Origin: M3007 sp964539805
Lineage (GTDB): Bacteria > Bacteroidota > Bacteroidia > Chitinophagales > Saprospiraceae
NCBI GenBank assembly: GCA_964539805.1
Contig: CAZIKN010000015.1
Coordinates: forward strand, 1 to 64,000
Direction: 5' to 3'
Length of the DNA stretch: 64,000 nucleotides
In this document: piece by piece, positions 18,233-27,113 of the stretch
Layout of the letters: each line of letters starts with the position of its first letter
Numbering within the stretch: the stretch's first letter is position 1
Program-made: the position numbers and the translations under genes
The notes under the pieces: model-generated
The model's database searches: none
What the model was told of the DNA's origin: nothing
Seen by the model: the letters and a program-made list of their open reading frames with translations, nothing else

Positions 18233-20320
18233 ATGGCTTTAATCGGTTCAATTCGGGAAAGGGGCTGGATTCTGATCTCTCTAATGGCTTTGGCGCTTGG
18301 TGGCTTCATTTTGATGGACGTGATCAGCAATTCTCAGCGGTATGCGCAAGGCGATATCAACTCATTGGGTATGATAAACGGCCAAGAGATAAAGCGCGCT
18401 GAATTCGAGACATACCAAAAATTAATTTATGGCGATCGCCAAGCGGATCCGTACCAAGTACGCACGCAGGTTTGGGAACATTTTGTTGAGACCAAGCTTG
18501 TCGGCGAACAGGCTGAAGCATTGGGTTTGGGTGTTTGCAAGGATGAATTGCGCGAACTACAGTTCGGCACCAACCTCAGCCCCATCATCCAACAACGTTT
18601 TGGCAATCCACAAACGGGCCAAATCAATATGGAGCAATTGCTCAACATCCAAAACGCTATTGATCAAGGTCAATTTACAGATCCTACCAATCGTGCTTAC
18701 TGGGCTGAACAAGAGAAGGAGATCATTTCTGAGCGCTTGAAGCAAAAAGTGATGAACATGGTGGGTAAAGCCATGTACACCCCAGCTTGGATGGCCGAAA
18801 TGGTGTACCGTGAAAACAACGAACGTCTGGATTATCGCTCCGTTCGCGTAGGGTTTGAACAGGTAAAAGACGAAGAAGCCGTGATCACCGATGCGGATTT
18901 CAAATCATACCTGAGCGAAAACCCCAAACTGTACAGTCAACCGGAAGAGCTCCGCTCTCTGGTTTATGTACAATTTGATGTTGTGCCAACTGCCGCAGAT
19001 AGCGCTTCGGCTCGCGAAGAAGTAACCAAATTATTGGAAGGCCTGCGCAATGCAACCAATGACTCCGCTTATGTTGCCTCCAATGAAGGTGTCGTAGAGG
19101 AAAATTACCGCCGTCGTACGGATCTTCCTCAAGCAATTGCCGCTCTGGCAGTGGGTTCTGTCTCAGAACCTTATTTAGAAGTGGATAAATGGACAATATC
19201 CAAGATTTTGGATCAAAAAATAGTGCCTGACTCAGTTAAGGCACGTCATATCCTTTTGCAACCGGGCACGCCGGAGAACAGCAAAAAAATTGACAGCCTC
19301 TTGGCTTTGCTGACAGCCAAAAGAGCCACGTTTGACTCTCTGGCCGCTCGTAATGGTACAGATGCCACTGCTTCAAAAGGCGGCGATCTGGGCTGGTTCG
19401 CCCAAGGCATGATGGTGCCGGAGTTTAATTCGCTTTGCTTTTACAAAGCGGAACAAGGGAAATACTACAAAGTACAGACCCAATTTGGTTGGCACCTTCT
19501 TGAGGTAACAGGCAAAAAATTCCTCAAAAGCGAACCAAGTGTAAAGATCGCCTCCATCGCACGCCGTGTGGAGCCAAGCAAAAGCACCCAGCAGGCGGCC
19601 AAAGACCGCGCAACTGCTTTTCAGCAAAAATGCAAAACAGTTGCCGACCTTGAATCAAATGCCAAAGCCGAGGGCCTCAATGTACAACCTACCCCAGGTG
19701 TAAAAGCCAATGACTTCCAAGTGGGCCTTCTTGGAGGCGGTGATGATTCTCGTAATATCGTTCAGTGGGCGTTCAATCCAGACACTAAATTGAATGGTAT
19801 CAGTGGTGAAGTTTTTGGTTATGGCGACCTTAATGGCGGCTATTTTGATTCCCGTTATGTCGTTGTTGGCCTGAAAAATATTTCTCCCAAAGGCGAACCA
19901 AGCTTGGCCTCCATCAAGGCAATGCCTGATGTGGAGCTGCGCGTAAAAAACCGCAAGAAAGGCGAAGTTTTGAAAGCAAAACTGCAAAATGCATCTGATT
20001 TGGCTGCCATTGCAGCACAATACAACACCAAGGTGGATAGTATTAAGAACTTTTCATTTGGTCAAGGTGGTCCTGAGCCTCGTGTGACAGGCGCTGTTTT
20101 TGGCACCGCTACCAATGCCGTAAGCGCTCCTATCGTAGGCGTCAATGGAGTCTATCTGGTATCTCCATTGACAGAAAAATCACAGTTACAGGCTCCGCCT
20201 GACCTCACGCCATTCCGTCGTCAGGCAGCATCCACAGCTTTGTCCTCGTTGCGCATGAGTTTCTGGCCAAGCCTTAAAAAAGCCGCTGAGATCAAAGACA
20301 ATCGCAGTAGGTTTTTCTAA
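18233..20320 (+). CDS. PpiD-like peptidyl-prolyl isomerase/foldase
   Basis: 695 residues. A short cytosolic start is followed by one membrane anchor (ILISLMALALGGFILMDVIS), a SurA/PpiD-type N-terminal helical chaperone region (residues 40-210), and a parvulin PPIase domain near residues 335-430 (VKARHILLQPG, GGDLGWFAQGMMVPEF, FGWHLLEV). The C-terminal region repeats the pattern in degenerate form. PpiD-type proteins are anchored in the inner membrane near the Sec translocon and help outer-membrane and secreted proteins fold. It is followed by a strong terminator and so is probably monocistronic. Confidence 0.92.
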   Translation: MALIGSIRERGWILISLMALALGGFILMDVISNSQRYAQGDINSLGMINGQEIKRAEFETYQKLIYGDRQADPYQVRTQVWEHFVETKLVGEQAEALGLGVCKDELRELQFGTNLSPIIQQRFGNPQTGQINMEQLLNIQNAIDQGQFTDPTNRAYWAEQEKEIISERLKQKVMNMVGKAMYTPAWMAEMVYRENNERLDYRSVRVGFEQVKDEEAVITDADFKSYLSENPKLYSQPEELRSLVYVQFDVVPTAADSASAREEVTKLLEGLRNATNDSAYVASNEGVVEENYRRRTDLPQAIAALAVGSVSEPYLEVDKWTISKILDQKIVPDSVKARHILLQPGTPENSKKIDSLLALLTAKRATFDSLAARNGTDATASKGGDLGWFAQGMMVPEFNSLCFYKAEQGKYYKVQTQFGWHLLEVTGKKFLKSEPSVKIASIARRVEPSKSTQQAAKDRATAFQQKCKTVADLESNAKAEGLNVQPTPGVKANDFQVGLLGGGDDSRNIVQWAFNPDTKLNGISGEVFGYGDLNGGYFDSRYVVVGLKNISPKGEPSLASIKAMPDVELRVKNRKKGEVLKAKLQNASDLAAIAAQYNTKVDSIKNFSFGQGGPEPRVTGAVFGTATNAVSAPIVGVNGVYLVSPLTEKSQLQAPPDLTPFRRQAASTALSSLRMSFWPSLKKAAEIKDNRSRFF

Positions 20321-20352
20321 CGACTAAACCTGTAGTGGTTTAATCAATGGCG

Positions 20353-20395
20353 CAAGGGCTATCTCTCAACAGGAGATAGCCCTTGTGCGTTTTTT
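20353..20395 (+). terminator. rho-independent terminator
   Basis: caagggctatctc (20353-20365) pairs perfectly with gagatagcccttg (20373-20385) across a 7-base loop, followed by a T-run, 32 bases after the PpiD-like stop. Confidence 0.9.
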
Positions 20396-20493
20396 GCACC
20401 TATTGTACATTTCCCCTTTATCAGGAAAAGATTAGCAAAAAAGCACATTTTGAAGCTTGTTGAGCCAAGTAATACCGACCTTGCACACAAATT

Positions 20494-22803
20494 ATGAATA
20501 AGCTCAACATTATGTCATTGAACCGTTCATTTGTTCTCTTATATTTCCTTGCATACGGAATACTGACTGCGCAAACGCCTCAAATGTTTCCCAGGTTATA
20601 CTATCCTTTGAATATTGAGGGCAAAAACCTGAACTATGCTTTTGCTGGAGGTATAAATGTGCCTCAAGTGTCGGAAGCCGACCTCAATCAGGATGGCATT
20701 AAAGATCTGGTTGTTTTTGATCGGGTAGGTGATATTGTGACCACATACCTGAATGGTGGCAAGCCTGGCGTGCCGGACTATCGTTTTGCGCCAGAGTATG
20801 CCTGTTATTTTCCTCCTTTGAATTTTTACCTTCTGATGCGGGATTATGACAGCGATGGTGCTGCTGATATTTTTGCTGCCAGTTCGGTGCCCGGCTCGCA
20901 GGAGCTTATGGTTTGGAAGGGATACTATGAAAATAAGATATTGAAATTCAAACAATTGAAATTTTATTATCCGGATTGCAGCAGTTGTGTCAAAACTGAA
21001 ATTTACTACCTTTCTACCTCTGATAAATGGACCAATATTGCCATTCCCACAGATGACTATCCGGCTGTGGATGATATTGATGGTGATGGTGATTTGGATA
21101 TCGTGACGTTCACTACCGTTCAGGCGGGCTTTCCAACGTATTTCAAAAATGAATCTGTTGAAAAAGGTTACGGATTGGATAGTCTAACTTTTCGTTTAGA
21201 AGATGAGTGTTGGGGTAAATTTTATGAAAGCGGCGCAGTGTCATGTAGTTGCGACCTTAGTAAAGACCCTAACATGTGCAAGAAATTCCTACATGAGCCA
21301 ACGGTAGATGATAGAGGCAAGCGACATGCTGGCTCCACAGTGCTTACCTATGACCAGGATGGCGATGGCGATAAAGACTTGATATTGGGCGATTTATCTT
21401 TTTCCTGTATGAACCAATTAACCAATGGTGGCACCAAAACAAACGCATGGATGGTCAAACAGGATACCACCTTTCCTGCTTATAGCGAACAGCCTATATA
21501 TATTGACGTGTTTCCGGCATCTTTCCATCTTGATGTCAACAATGATGGGAAAAAGGATTTATTGGCTGCACCCAATAACCGAAGCAGGGGTGAAAACCAA
21601 ACCAGCCTTTGGCTTTACCTTAATACCAGCACAACCAAGGAGGCTTATTTTGAGTATGAAACCAATCGTTTTTTAGTAGGAGATATGCTGGATGTAGGTA
21701 CTGCATCCCATCCTGCTTTGGCAGATGTAAATGGTGATGATTTGTTGGATCTTGTTGTCGGGAGTTATGGTTTTTTTGACCGCTCCAAGCTATCCTATGA
21801 AAATGGCCGCCTTTACCTTTTTATCAATGTCGGTACTTTTGATAAACCAGCATTTGAATTAAGGGATAAAGATTGGCTGAATTTCTCAGAGTTCACCCCT
21901 TTTGATTATGATTTTTCCCCTACGTTTGGGGATATTGATGGTGATCTGGACCTTGATCTTGTTGTAGGGAGCAATCTTGGGGCTTTGTTTTGTTATCGAA
22001 ATACGGCCGGGCCGGGCTTGCCTATGGTTTTGGAGCGTGATTTTAACCTGCAATGGGAACTGATAGATGCCGGAGCAGCCAACACACCTATAATATATGA
22101 TCTGGACAAGGACGGCAAAAACGACATTATTTGTGGCAACCGACTCGGCAGGATTGGCTTTCTCAAAAATGTAGGGCCATCCGTGACTGAGCCGCGCTTC
22201 AATCCGCTGCCCACTATCGCTAATTTGGGTAATATCACTTCCCTGCAAAATTGTGCCGCCTTTGGCTTTAGCGCACCAGTCATCCTGCCCACTCTAACGG
22301 GTACCTTGTTAGTGAACAACAGCAACTGTGGCAATTTAGTCGTATATGAGAACCCTACGCCATCCACACAAGCCTTTAAAATAACAGATCATGCACTTGG
22401 GAATGTGGATGAGGGTATTCGCTCACATACGGTGTTTGGTGATTTGGACAATGATGGCAAGTTGGAAATGGTAGTGGGAAATCAAAGAGGAGGGATTTCC
22501 ATTTTCCGAACGGAATTGGCTGATTGTAAGCCATTAAGTATAAAAACGCCAAAAACAAGTCCAAAAGCCTTGTATATCAGCCCCAACCCTGCAAACCATT
22601 TTGTGCGTGCAGTTTGGTCAGAAGCCGGTGATAGTCGCTGGCGCGTGTATGATGCACAGGGGAAGGTACTTGAGAGCGGAAGTTCCAGCCTTGCTGGTGT
22701 TATAGAGATCAACGTTCAAAATTGGTCGCCCGGGCTGTACACCTTAGAGGCGGCATCGGAGGGTCAGCGCGCTATGGGGCGTTTTTGGGTTGGTGGCCAC
22801 TGA
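20494..22803 (+). CDS. secreted FG-GAP/VCBS repeat protein with T9SS sorting domain
   Basis: 769 residues with a signal peptide (a second ATG at 20512 would place it at the N-terminus) and a type-A T9SS tail (YISPNPANHFVRAVW, then PGLYTLEA). The body carries about nine calcium-loop repeats of the FG-GAP/VCBS type, for example DLNQDGIKDLVVF, DIDGDGDLDIVTF, DQDGDGDKDLILG, DVNNDGKKDLL and DLDNDGKLEMVVG, expected to form a beta-propeller. Such proteins are exported to the surface or medium and may bind carbohydrate or protein partners; no enzymatic domain is seen. Confidence 0.9.
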   Translation: MNKLNIMSLNRSFVLLYFLAYGILTAQTPQMFPRLYYPLNIEGKNLNYAFAGGINVPQVSEADLNQDGIKDLVVFDRVGDIVTTYLNGGKPGVPDYRFAPEYACYFPPLNFYLLMRDYDSDGAADIFAASSVPGSQELMVWKGYYENKILKFKQLKFYYPDCSSCVKTEIYYLSTSDKWTNIAIPTDDYPAVDDIDGDGDLDIVTFTTVQAGFPTYFKNESVEKGYGLDSLTFRLEDECWGKFYESGAVSCSCDLSKDPNMCKKFLHEPTVDDRGKRHAGSTVLTYDQDGDGDKDLILGDLSFSCMNQLTNGGTKTNAWMVKQDTTFPAYSEQPIYIDVFPASFHLDVNNDGKKDLLAAPNNRSRGENQTSLWLYLNTSTTKEAYFEYETNRFLVGDMLDVGTASHPALADVNGDDLLDLVVGSYGFFDRSKLSYENGRLYLFINVGTFDKPAFELRDKDWLNFSEFTPFDYDFSPTFGDIDGDLDLDLVVGSNLGALFCYRNTAGPGLPMVLERDFNLQWELIDAGAANTPIIYDLDKDGKNDIICGNRLGRIGFLKNVGPSVTEPRFNPLPTIANLGNITSLQNCAAFGFSAPVILPTLTGTLLVNNSNCGNLVVYENPTPSTQAFKITDHALGNVDEGIRSHTVFGDLDNDGKLEMVVGNQRGGISIFRTELADCKPLSIKTPKTSPKALYISPNPANHFVRAVWSEAGDSRWRVYDAQGKVLESGSSSLAGVIEINVQNWSPGLYTLEAASEGQRAMGRFWVGGH

Positions 22804-22966
22804 TTTTTTTTGATGTCTGCATGACATAAGTTGAGCAAGACAAAATCTTAAAAACAAATTCTTAACAATAAGGCATAGTTTTTGGCAGTTACTAATTTGT
22901 AGATGAGCGTATTAATGTTCATCAGGATTTTACAAAAGAACCTGAACGTCAAAATTTATGACTGCC

Positions 22967-23359
22967 ATGAAAAATCTGCTTTTATTGCTGTTGTTTCTCT
23001 TGCCTGCGGCTGTTTTTTCTGCACAAAGCAATCCCGGTCTTGAGGCTATTACACAAGCACTCTCTACTGGTGACGCGGAAGCCCTGTCCAAATATTTCTC
23101 CGGCAACGTAGAAATTTCTATTCAGGACAATGAGCAAACATTTGACAAAATCAAAGCAACAGAAAAAATGCGCTCTTTTTTCGGCTCCAACAAACCCAAG
23201 GCATTCAGTCAAATGCACAAAGGTACCAGCCGCGAAAATAGCGATCAGTATTGCATCGGAAACTTGAATACCGTTAATGGTAATTACCGTGTGTATATCT
23301 ATTTGAAGGTAACAACAAGCGGAACCGCTATACAAGAGTTGCGTTTGGATAAAGAATAA
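22967..23359 (+). CDS. DUF4783 secreted protein
   Basis: About 130 residues with a strong signal peptide (MKNLLLLLLFLLPAAVFS); an ATG three codons upstream at 22958 is also possible. The mature part fits the DUF4783 family, a small cystatin/NTF2-like fold in Bacteroidota: ITQALSTGDAEALSKYF, then VEISIQDNEQTFDK and the C-terminal strand YRVYIYLKV. Function unknown; probably periplasmic. It is followed by a clear terminator, separating it from the ileS leader. Confidence 0.85.
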   Translation: MKNLLLLLLFLLPAAVFSAQSNPGLEAITQALSTGDAEALSKYFSGNVEISIQDNEQTFDKIKATEKMRSFFGSNKPKAFSQMHKGTSRENSDQYCIGNLNTVNGNYRVYIYLKVTTSGTAIQELRLDKE

Positions 23360-23381
23360 GAAAACCCGCGAGCCAATGCGG

Positions 23382-23420
23382 AGCCCCGGCTGTTGAAAAC
23401 AGTTGGGGCTTTTTTATTTT
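23382..23420 (+). terminator. rho-independent terminator
   Basis: agccccggctgt (23382-23393) pairs with acagttggggct (23399-23410), including two G-T wobbles, across a 5-base loop and is followed by a T-rich run. Confidence 0.9.
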
Positions 23421-23451
23421 AATTGATCTTATTTATACAAATTAGTTTTTC

Positions 23452-23459
23452 TACTTTTG
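23452..23459 (+). promoter_or_regulatory. -7 promoter box TACTTTTG of the ileS leader
   Basis: Perfect TAnnTTTG. Transcription would begin near 23461-23467, at or just before the leader ATG at 23464, so the leader peptide would be translated from an almost leaderless transcript. Confidence 0.55.
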
Positions 23460-23463
23460 CACC

Positions 23464-23526
23464 ATGTTTCAACGTTTTTCAATTTCTGACGGGATTATTA
23501 TTATTCGCCAGTGTAAGCACACCTGA
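23464..23526 (+). CDS. putative isoleucine leader peptide of ileS
   Basis: A 20-codon open frame, ATG 23464 to TGA 524-526, placed between the -7 box and a terminator-like hairpin upstream of ileS. Five of its 20 codons are Ile (ATT), four of them consecutive at 23494-23505. This is the arrangement of ribosome-mediated attenuators, in which stalling at the codons for the regulated amino acid favours an antiterminator. The bases gcacacc at its 3' end (23517-23523) are complementary to ggtgtgc (23570-23576) inside the downstream hairpin, a candidate antiterminator or pause pairing. Coding is inferred from codon content and position only. Confidence 0.65.
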   Translation: MFQRFSISDGIIIIRQCKHT

Positions 23527-23617
23527 CGCGGTGGTTCTGTTCAGAAAATGAAACAAAACAACCCTGTTCGGTGTGCACCGGGCGGGGTTGTTTTATATAA
23601 GGAATTGTATATCAATC
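23527..23617 (+). promoter_or_regulatory. ileS attenuator region with terminator hairpin
   Basis: aaaacaaccc (23555-23564) pairs perfectly with gggttgtttt (23585-23594); the loop region contains a small cggt/accg stem. The 3' arm ends in four Ts followed by an AT-rich stretch, resembling an intrinsic terminator 24 bases before the ileS ATG. Together with the Ile-rich leader ORF this suggests transcription attenuation of ileS in response to charged tRNA-Ile. No T-box sequence is seen. Confidence 0.65.
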
Positions 23618-26600
23618 ATGTATAAAGAACACAAGCACCTCCACCTCCCTACTATTGACGCGGAAATCCGCCAGTTTTGGGATGATGAAAAAGTATTTGA
23701 ACAGTCCGTAGCACAACGCGACCCCAACAATGCCTTTGTTTTTTACGAAGGGCCACCCTCTGCTAATGGCAAGCCGGGTATTCACCACGTTATGGCGCGC
23801 ACGGTAAAAGACCTCTTTTGCCGTTACAATACCCTGAAAGGCCATCGCGTGGAGCGCAAAGGCGGCTGGGATACCCACGGATTGCCCATTGAGCTCCAAG
23901 TGGAAAAAGAACTTGGAATCACCAAGGAAGATATTGGCAAAAAAATATCCGTGGATGATTACAATCACGCCTGCCGCCAAACGGTAATGCGTTACAAAGA
24001 CCTCTGGGATGACATTACACGGCGCATGGGTTATTGGGTGGATCTGAACAACCCATATATCACTTTTGAAAATGATTATATTGAATCGGTTTGGTGGTTG
24101 CTCAGTCGCCTGTACAGCAAAGAGTTGCTCTACAAAGGCTACACCATACAGCCCTATAGCCCTGCTGCGGGTACGGGCTTGAGCACACATGAACTTAACC
24201 AGCCAGGTTGTTATCGTGATGTTACGGATACCACAGCCGTCGCTATGTTTAAGGTTATTAGAGATGCACAGTCCGAATGGCTGTTTGAACAGGAGGATGA
24301 GGATGTCCGTATTCTTGCCTGGACCACCACGCCCTGGACATTGCCCAGCAATACAGCCCTAACGGTAGGGCCGGATATTGATTACGTCAAGATCAAAACC
24401 CTCGTTGGTGGGCAAAATGTAAGTGTTGTTTTGGCTAAAGCATTGACAGCCAAGTGGTTTGGCGGAAAAAACCAGGCTGTTGCGGCTTCGGAATCCCAGC
24501 CCTTTGCAGGCAGTAAAATGCAGGACATCCGCTATGAGCAATTGCTTCCTTTCGGTATTGTGCCTGAAGATGGCGATGCCTTTCGCGTCATTACGGGCGA
24601 TTTTGTGACTACGGAGGATGGCACGGGAGTGGTACATACCGCTCCTTCATTTGGTGCGGAAGATATGCGCGTAGGCCGCCAGCACGGTATGGGTTCCCTG
24701 ACCTTGGTAGATCGTCGCGGACGCTTTTTGCCCGAAGTGCAGGATGGTGTATTCCTTTATGGTGAGGAGTATGTGAAAGAAGATTACCTCCGCGATGATG
24801 AAAAAGCGGCTGAATTGGAGCGGCAAAAAGACAAACTCAGTGGATTTATCAAAGATACTTCAAAGTTGAGTTACCTGAGTGTAGATGAGCGCATCGCCCT
24901 CAAACTCCAAAATGAAGGTAAATTATTCAAAAAAGAGAAATACGTGCACCCTTACCCGCATTGCTGGCGTACGGACAAGCCCGTATTGTATTATCCTTTG
25001 GACTCCTGGTTTGTCCGCGCTTCTGCCCTGAAGGAGCGCATGTTTGAACTGAACCAGACCATCAACTGGAAACCCGCCTCCACTGGTGAGGGCCGTTTTG
25101 GCAAATGGTTGGAAAATTTGCAGGACTGGAACCTTTCGCGTTCGCGTTATTGGGGCGTGCCCCTGCCGATATGGCGTACTGCCGATGGCGAAGAAGAACT
25201 TTGTATCGGCAGCAAAGCACAATTGGCCGCTGAAATAGAAAAAGCAAACCAGCAATTGGGCCTTAACCAATCCGTACCCAAAGATTTCCATCGCCCCTAT
25301 ATTGACGATGTGGTGTTGGTTTCCCCTTCCGGCAAGCGCATGACGCGCGAACTTGACCTGATTGATGTCTGGTTTGACTCCGGCTCCATGCCCTTTGCCC
25401 AGTGGCATTTTCCTTTTGAAAATGTGGAAAAATTTGCCCAAAACTACCCGGCCAGTTTCATCGCCGAAGGCGTGGACCAAACACGGGGCTGGTTTTACAC
25501 GCTGCATGCCATCAGCACCATGGTGCAGGATGAGGTACACGCCGAACTGGCGCGCCAAGGGGTGGCTTTTGACCAATCAAAAATGACGGGCATAGCTTTT
25601 CAAAATGTGGTGTCCAATGGCCTCGTTTTGGATAAAAATGGCAACAAAATGTCAAAATCCAAGGGCAATGTGGTGGATCCATTTGAAACCATAGCGGAAT
25701 ATGGCGCCGATGCCACCCGCTGGTACCTGATCGCCAACGCCAACCCCTGGGACAACCTGAAATTTGATGAAGAGGGCATCCTTGAAGTGCGGAACAAGTT
25801 TTTTGGCACCCTGTTCAATACCTATAATTTCTTCGCCTTGTATGCCAACCTCGATGGCTTCAAGATGGATGAACAAAATGTATTGCCCTATGCCGAGCGC
25901 ACAGAATTGGATCGCTGGATCATTTCAAAACTTTACTCCACGGTAGCCGCTTACCGCGAAGCCATGGACGATTACGAACCTACCCGCGCCGCGCGCGTGC
26001 TGGAGAGTTTTGTGGATGAACACCTTTCCAACTGGTATGTGCGCCTTAGTCGCCGCCGTTTCTGGAAAGGAGAACTAAACGCAGACAAGCAAGCAGCCTA
26101 CCAAACCCTGTTTGAATGCCTCATGGTGACGGCCCAACTATCCTCAAGCCTTGCACCCTTTTTCGCCGATTGGCTGTACCGCAACCTGACCGCCCCGATA
26201 CGAGACTTGGCCAAAAAGAACAATACTCCGCTGCGCCATGAATCCGTACACCTGACGGATCTGGTACAATCCGATGCCTCCAAAATAGATGCGGCCCTGG
26301 AACGCCGGATGGATTATGCTCAGCGGATATGTTCCCTGGCTTTCAGCATCCGAAAAAAAGAAAAATTACGCGTCCGTTTGCCTTTGCAAAAAGTGATGCT
26401 GCCCGTGCTGGACGAAGCATTTATCGCAGAAGTTGAAAGTGTTAAAATATTGATATTAAATGAAATAAATGTAAAGGAGTTAGAGTATATTACCGACGCT
26501 TCCGGCCTGCTCAAGAAATCGGCCAAAGCTAATTTTAAAACGCTGGGTGCCAAATTGGGCAAAGACATGAAGGCTGCGGCGGAGCATATAGCCTCCATGA

Positions 26601-27034
26601 GCAATGAGGACATCAATGCCTTAGAAAAAGCGGGAGCGCTTGCCATTGACATCAATGGCACGGCATACACCATTACGCCGGAAGACCTGATCGTCAGCAC
26701 CGAGGATTTGGAAGGTTGGAAAGTCGCTAATGACGGCCCGCTCACGGTGGCCTTAGATGTTCATTTGAGTGATGCCCTTTTGGCGGAAGGTACGGCGCGC
26801 GATCTGGTCAACCGCATCCAAAACCTGCGCAAGGAAAAAGACTTTAACGTGACGGATCGCATCGCCGTCCGATTGGAAAAACACCCTGCTGTGATTGCTG
26901 CGGCCACCCAATTTGGCGACTACATCAAAGGAGAGGTATTGGCCAATTCCTTGGTTTTGGTTGAAGATTTAGAAGCCGAAAAAATCGAATTGGAGGATGA
27001 AGTAATGGTGGGTATAGCGATCATGGTGGATTAG
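23618..27034 (+). CDS. ileS: isoleucyl-tRNA synthetase
   Basis: IleRS charges tRNA-Ile and edits misactivated valine. The start is ATG 23618 (MYKEHKHL); a GTG 45 bases upstream lies inside the attenuator hairpin and is unlikely. The 1138-residue product has the class I Rossmann fold, a HIGH-motif variant GIHH in SANGKPGIHHVMART (about residues 54-57), the editing domain CP1 (WTTTPWTLPSNTAL, GTGVVHTAPSFGAED), the KMSKS loop (NKMSKSKGNVVDP) and the anticodon-binding and C-terminal domains. The long form is normal for Bacteroidota. Expression is probably controlled by the leader described just upstream. Confidence 0.97.
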   Translation: MYKEHKHLHLPTIDAEIRQFWDDEKVFEQSVAQRDPNNAFVFYEGPPSANGKPGIHHVMARTVKDLFCRYNTLKGHRVERKGGWDTHGLPIELQVEKELGITKEDIGKKISVDDYNHACRQTVMRYKDLWDDITRRMGYWVDLNNPYITFENDYIESVWWLLSRLYSKELLYKGYTIQPYSPAAGTGLSTHELNQPGCYRDVTDTTAVAMFKVIRDAQSEWLFEQEDEDVRILAWTTTPWTLPSNTALTVGPDIDYVKIKTLVGGQNVSVVLAKALTAKWFGGKNQAVAASESQPFAGSKMQDIRYEQLLPFGIVPEDGDAFRVITGDFVTTEDGTGVVHTAPSFGAEDMRVGRQHGMGSLTLVDRRGRFLPEVQDGVFLYGEEYVKEDYLRDDEKAAELERQKDKLSGFIKDTSKLSYLSVDERIALKLQNEGKLFKKEKYVHPYPHCWRTDKPVLYYPLDSWFVRASALKERMFELNQTINWKPASTGEGRFGKWLENLQDWNLSRSRYWGVPLPIWRTADGEEELCIGSKAQLAAEIEKANQQLGLNQSVPKDFHRPYIDDVVLVSPSGKRMTRELDLIDVWFDSGSMPFAQWHFPFENVEKFAQNYPASFIAEGVDQTRGWFYTLHAISTMVQDEVHAELARQGVAFDQSKMTGIAFQNVVSNGLVLDKNGNKMSKSKGNVVDPFETIAEYGADATRWYLIANANPWDNLKFDEEGILEVRNKFFGTLFNTYNFFALYANLDGFKMDEQNVLPYAERTELDRWIISKLYSTVAAYREAMDDYEPTRAARVLESFVDEHLSNWYVRLSRRRFWKGELNADKQAAYQTLFECLMVTAQLSSSLAPFFADWLYRNLTAPIRDLAKKNNTPLRHESVHLTDLVQSDASKIDAALERRMDYAQRICSLAFSIRKKEKLRVRLPLQKVMLPVLDEAFIAEVESVKILILNEINVKELEYITDASGLLKKSAKANFKTLGAKLGKDMKAAAEHIASMSNEDINALEKAGALAIDINGTAYTITPEDLIVSTEDLEGWKVANDGPLTVALDVHLSDALLAEGTARDLVNRIQNLRKEKDFNVTDRIAVRLEKHPAVIAAATQFGDYIKGEVLANSLVLVEDLEAEKIELEDEVMVGIAIMVD

Positions 27035-27037
27035 ACA

Positions 27038-27090
27038 GGATTTAAGTGATTTTGAAGATTACCAGACGCGAGTAGGCTCAAAACCACTTT
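27038..27090. repeat. dispersed intergenic repeat, copy 2
   Basis: ggatttaagtgattttgaag begins 4 bases after the ileS stop and ctcaaaaccacttt ends the element; both blocks match copy 1 at 15496-15580, in the same order and orientation. Confidence 0.75.
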
Positions 27091-27113
27091 GCGTTGACTA
27101 TAAAATATAAGCA

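Noticed and set aside
23548..23625. Second small frame in the ileS leader (25 codons, overlapping the ileS ATG)
   Set aside because: It spans the terminator hairpin, has only one Ile codon and no sign of conservation; the Ile-rich frame upstream is the better leader peptide.
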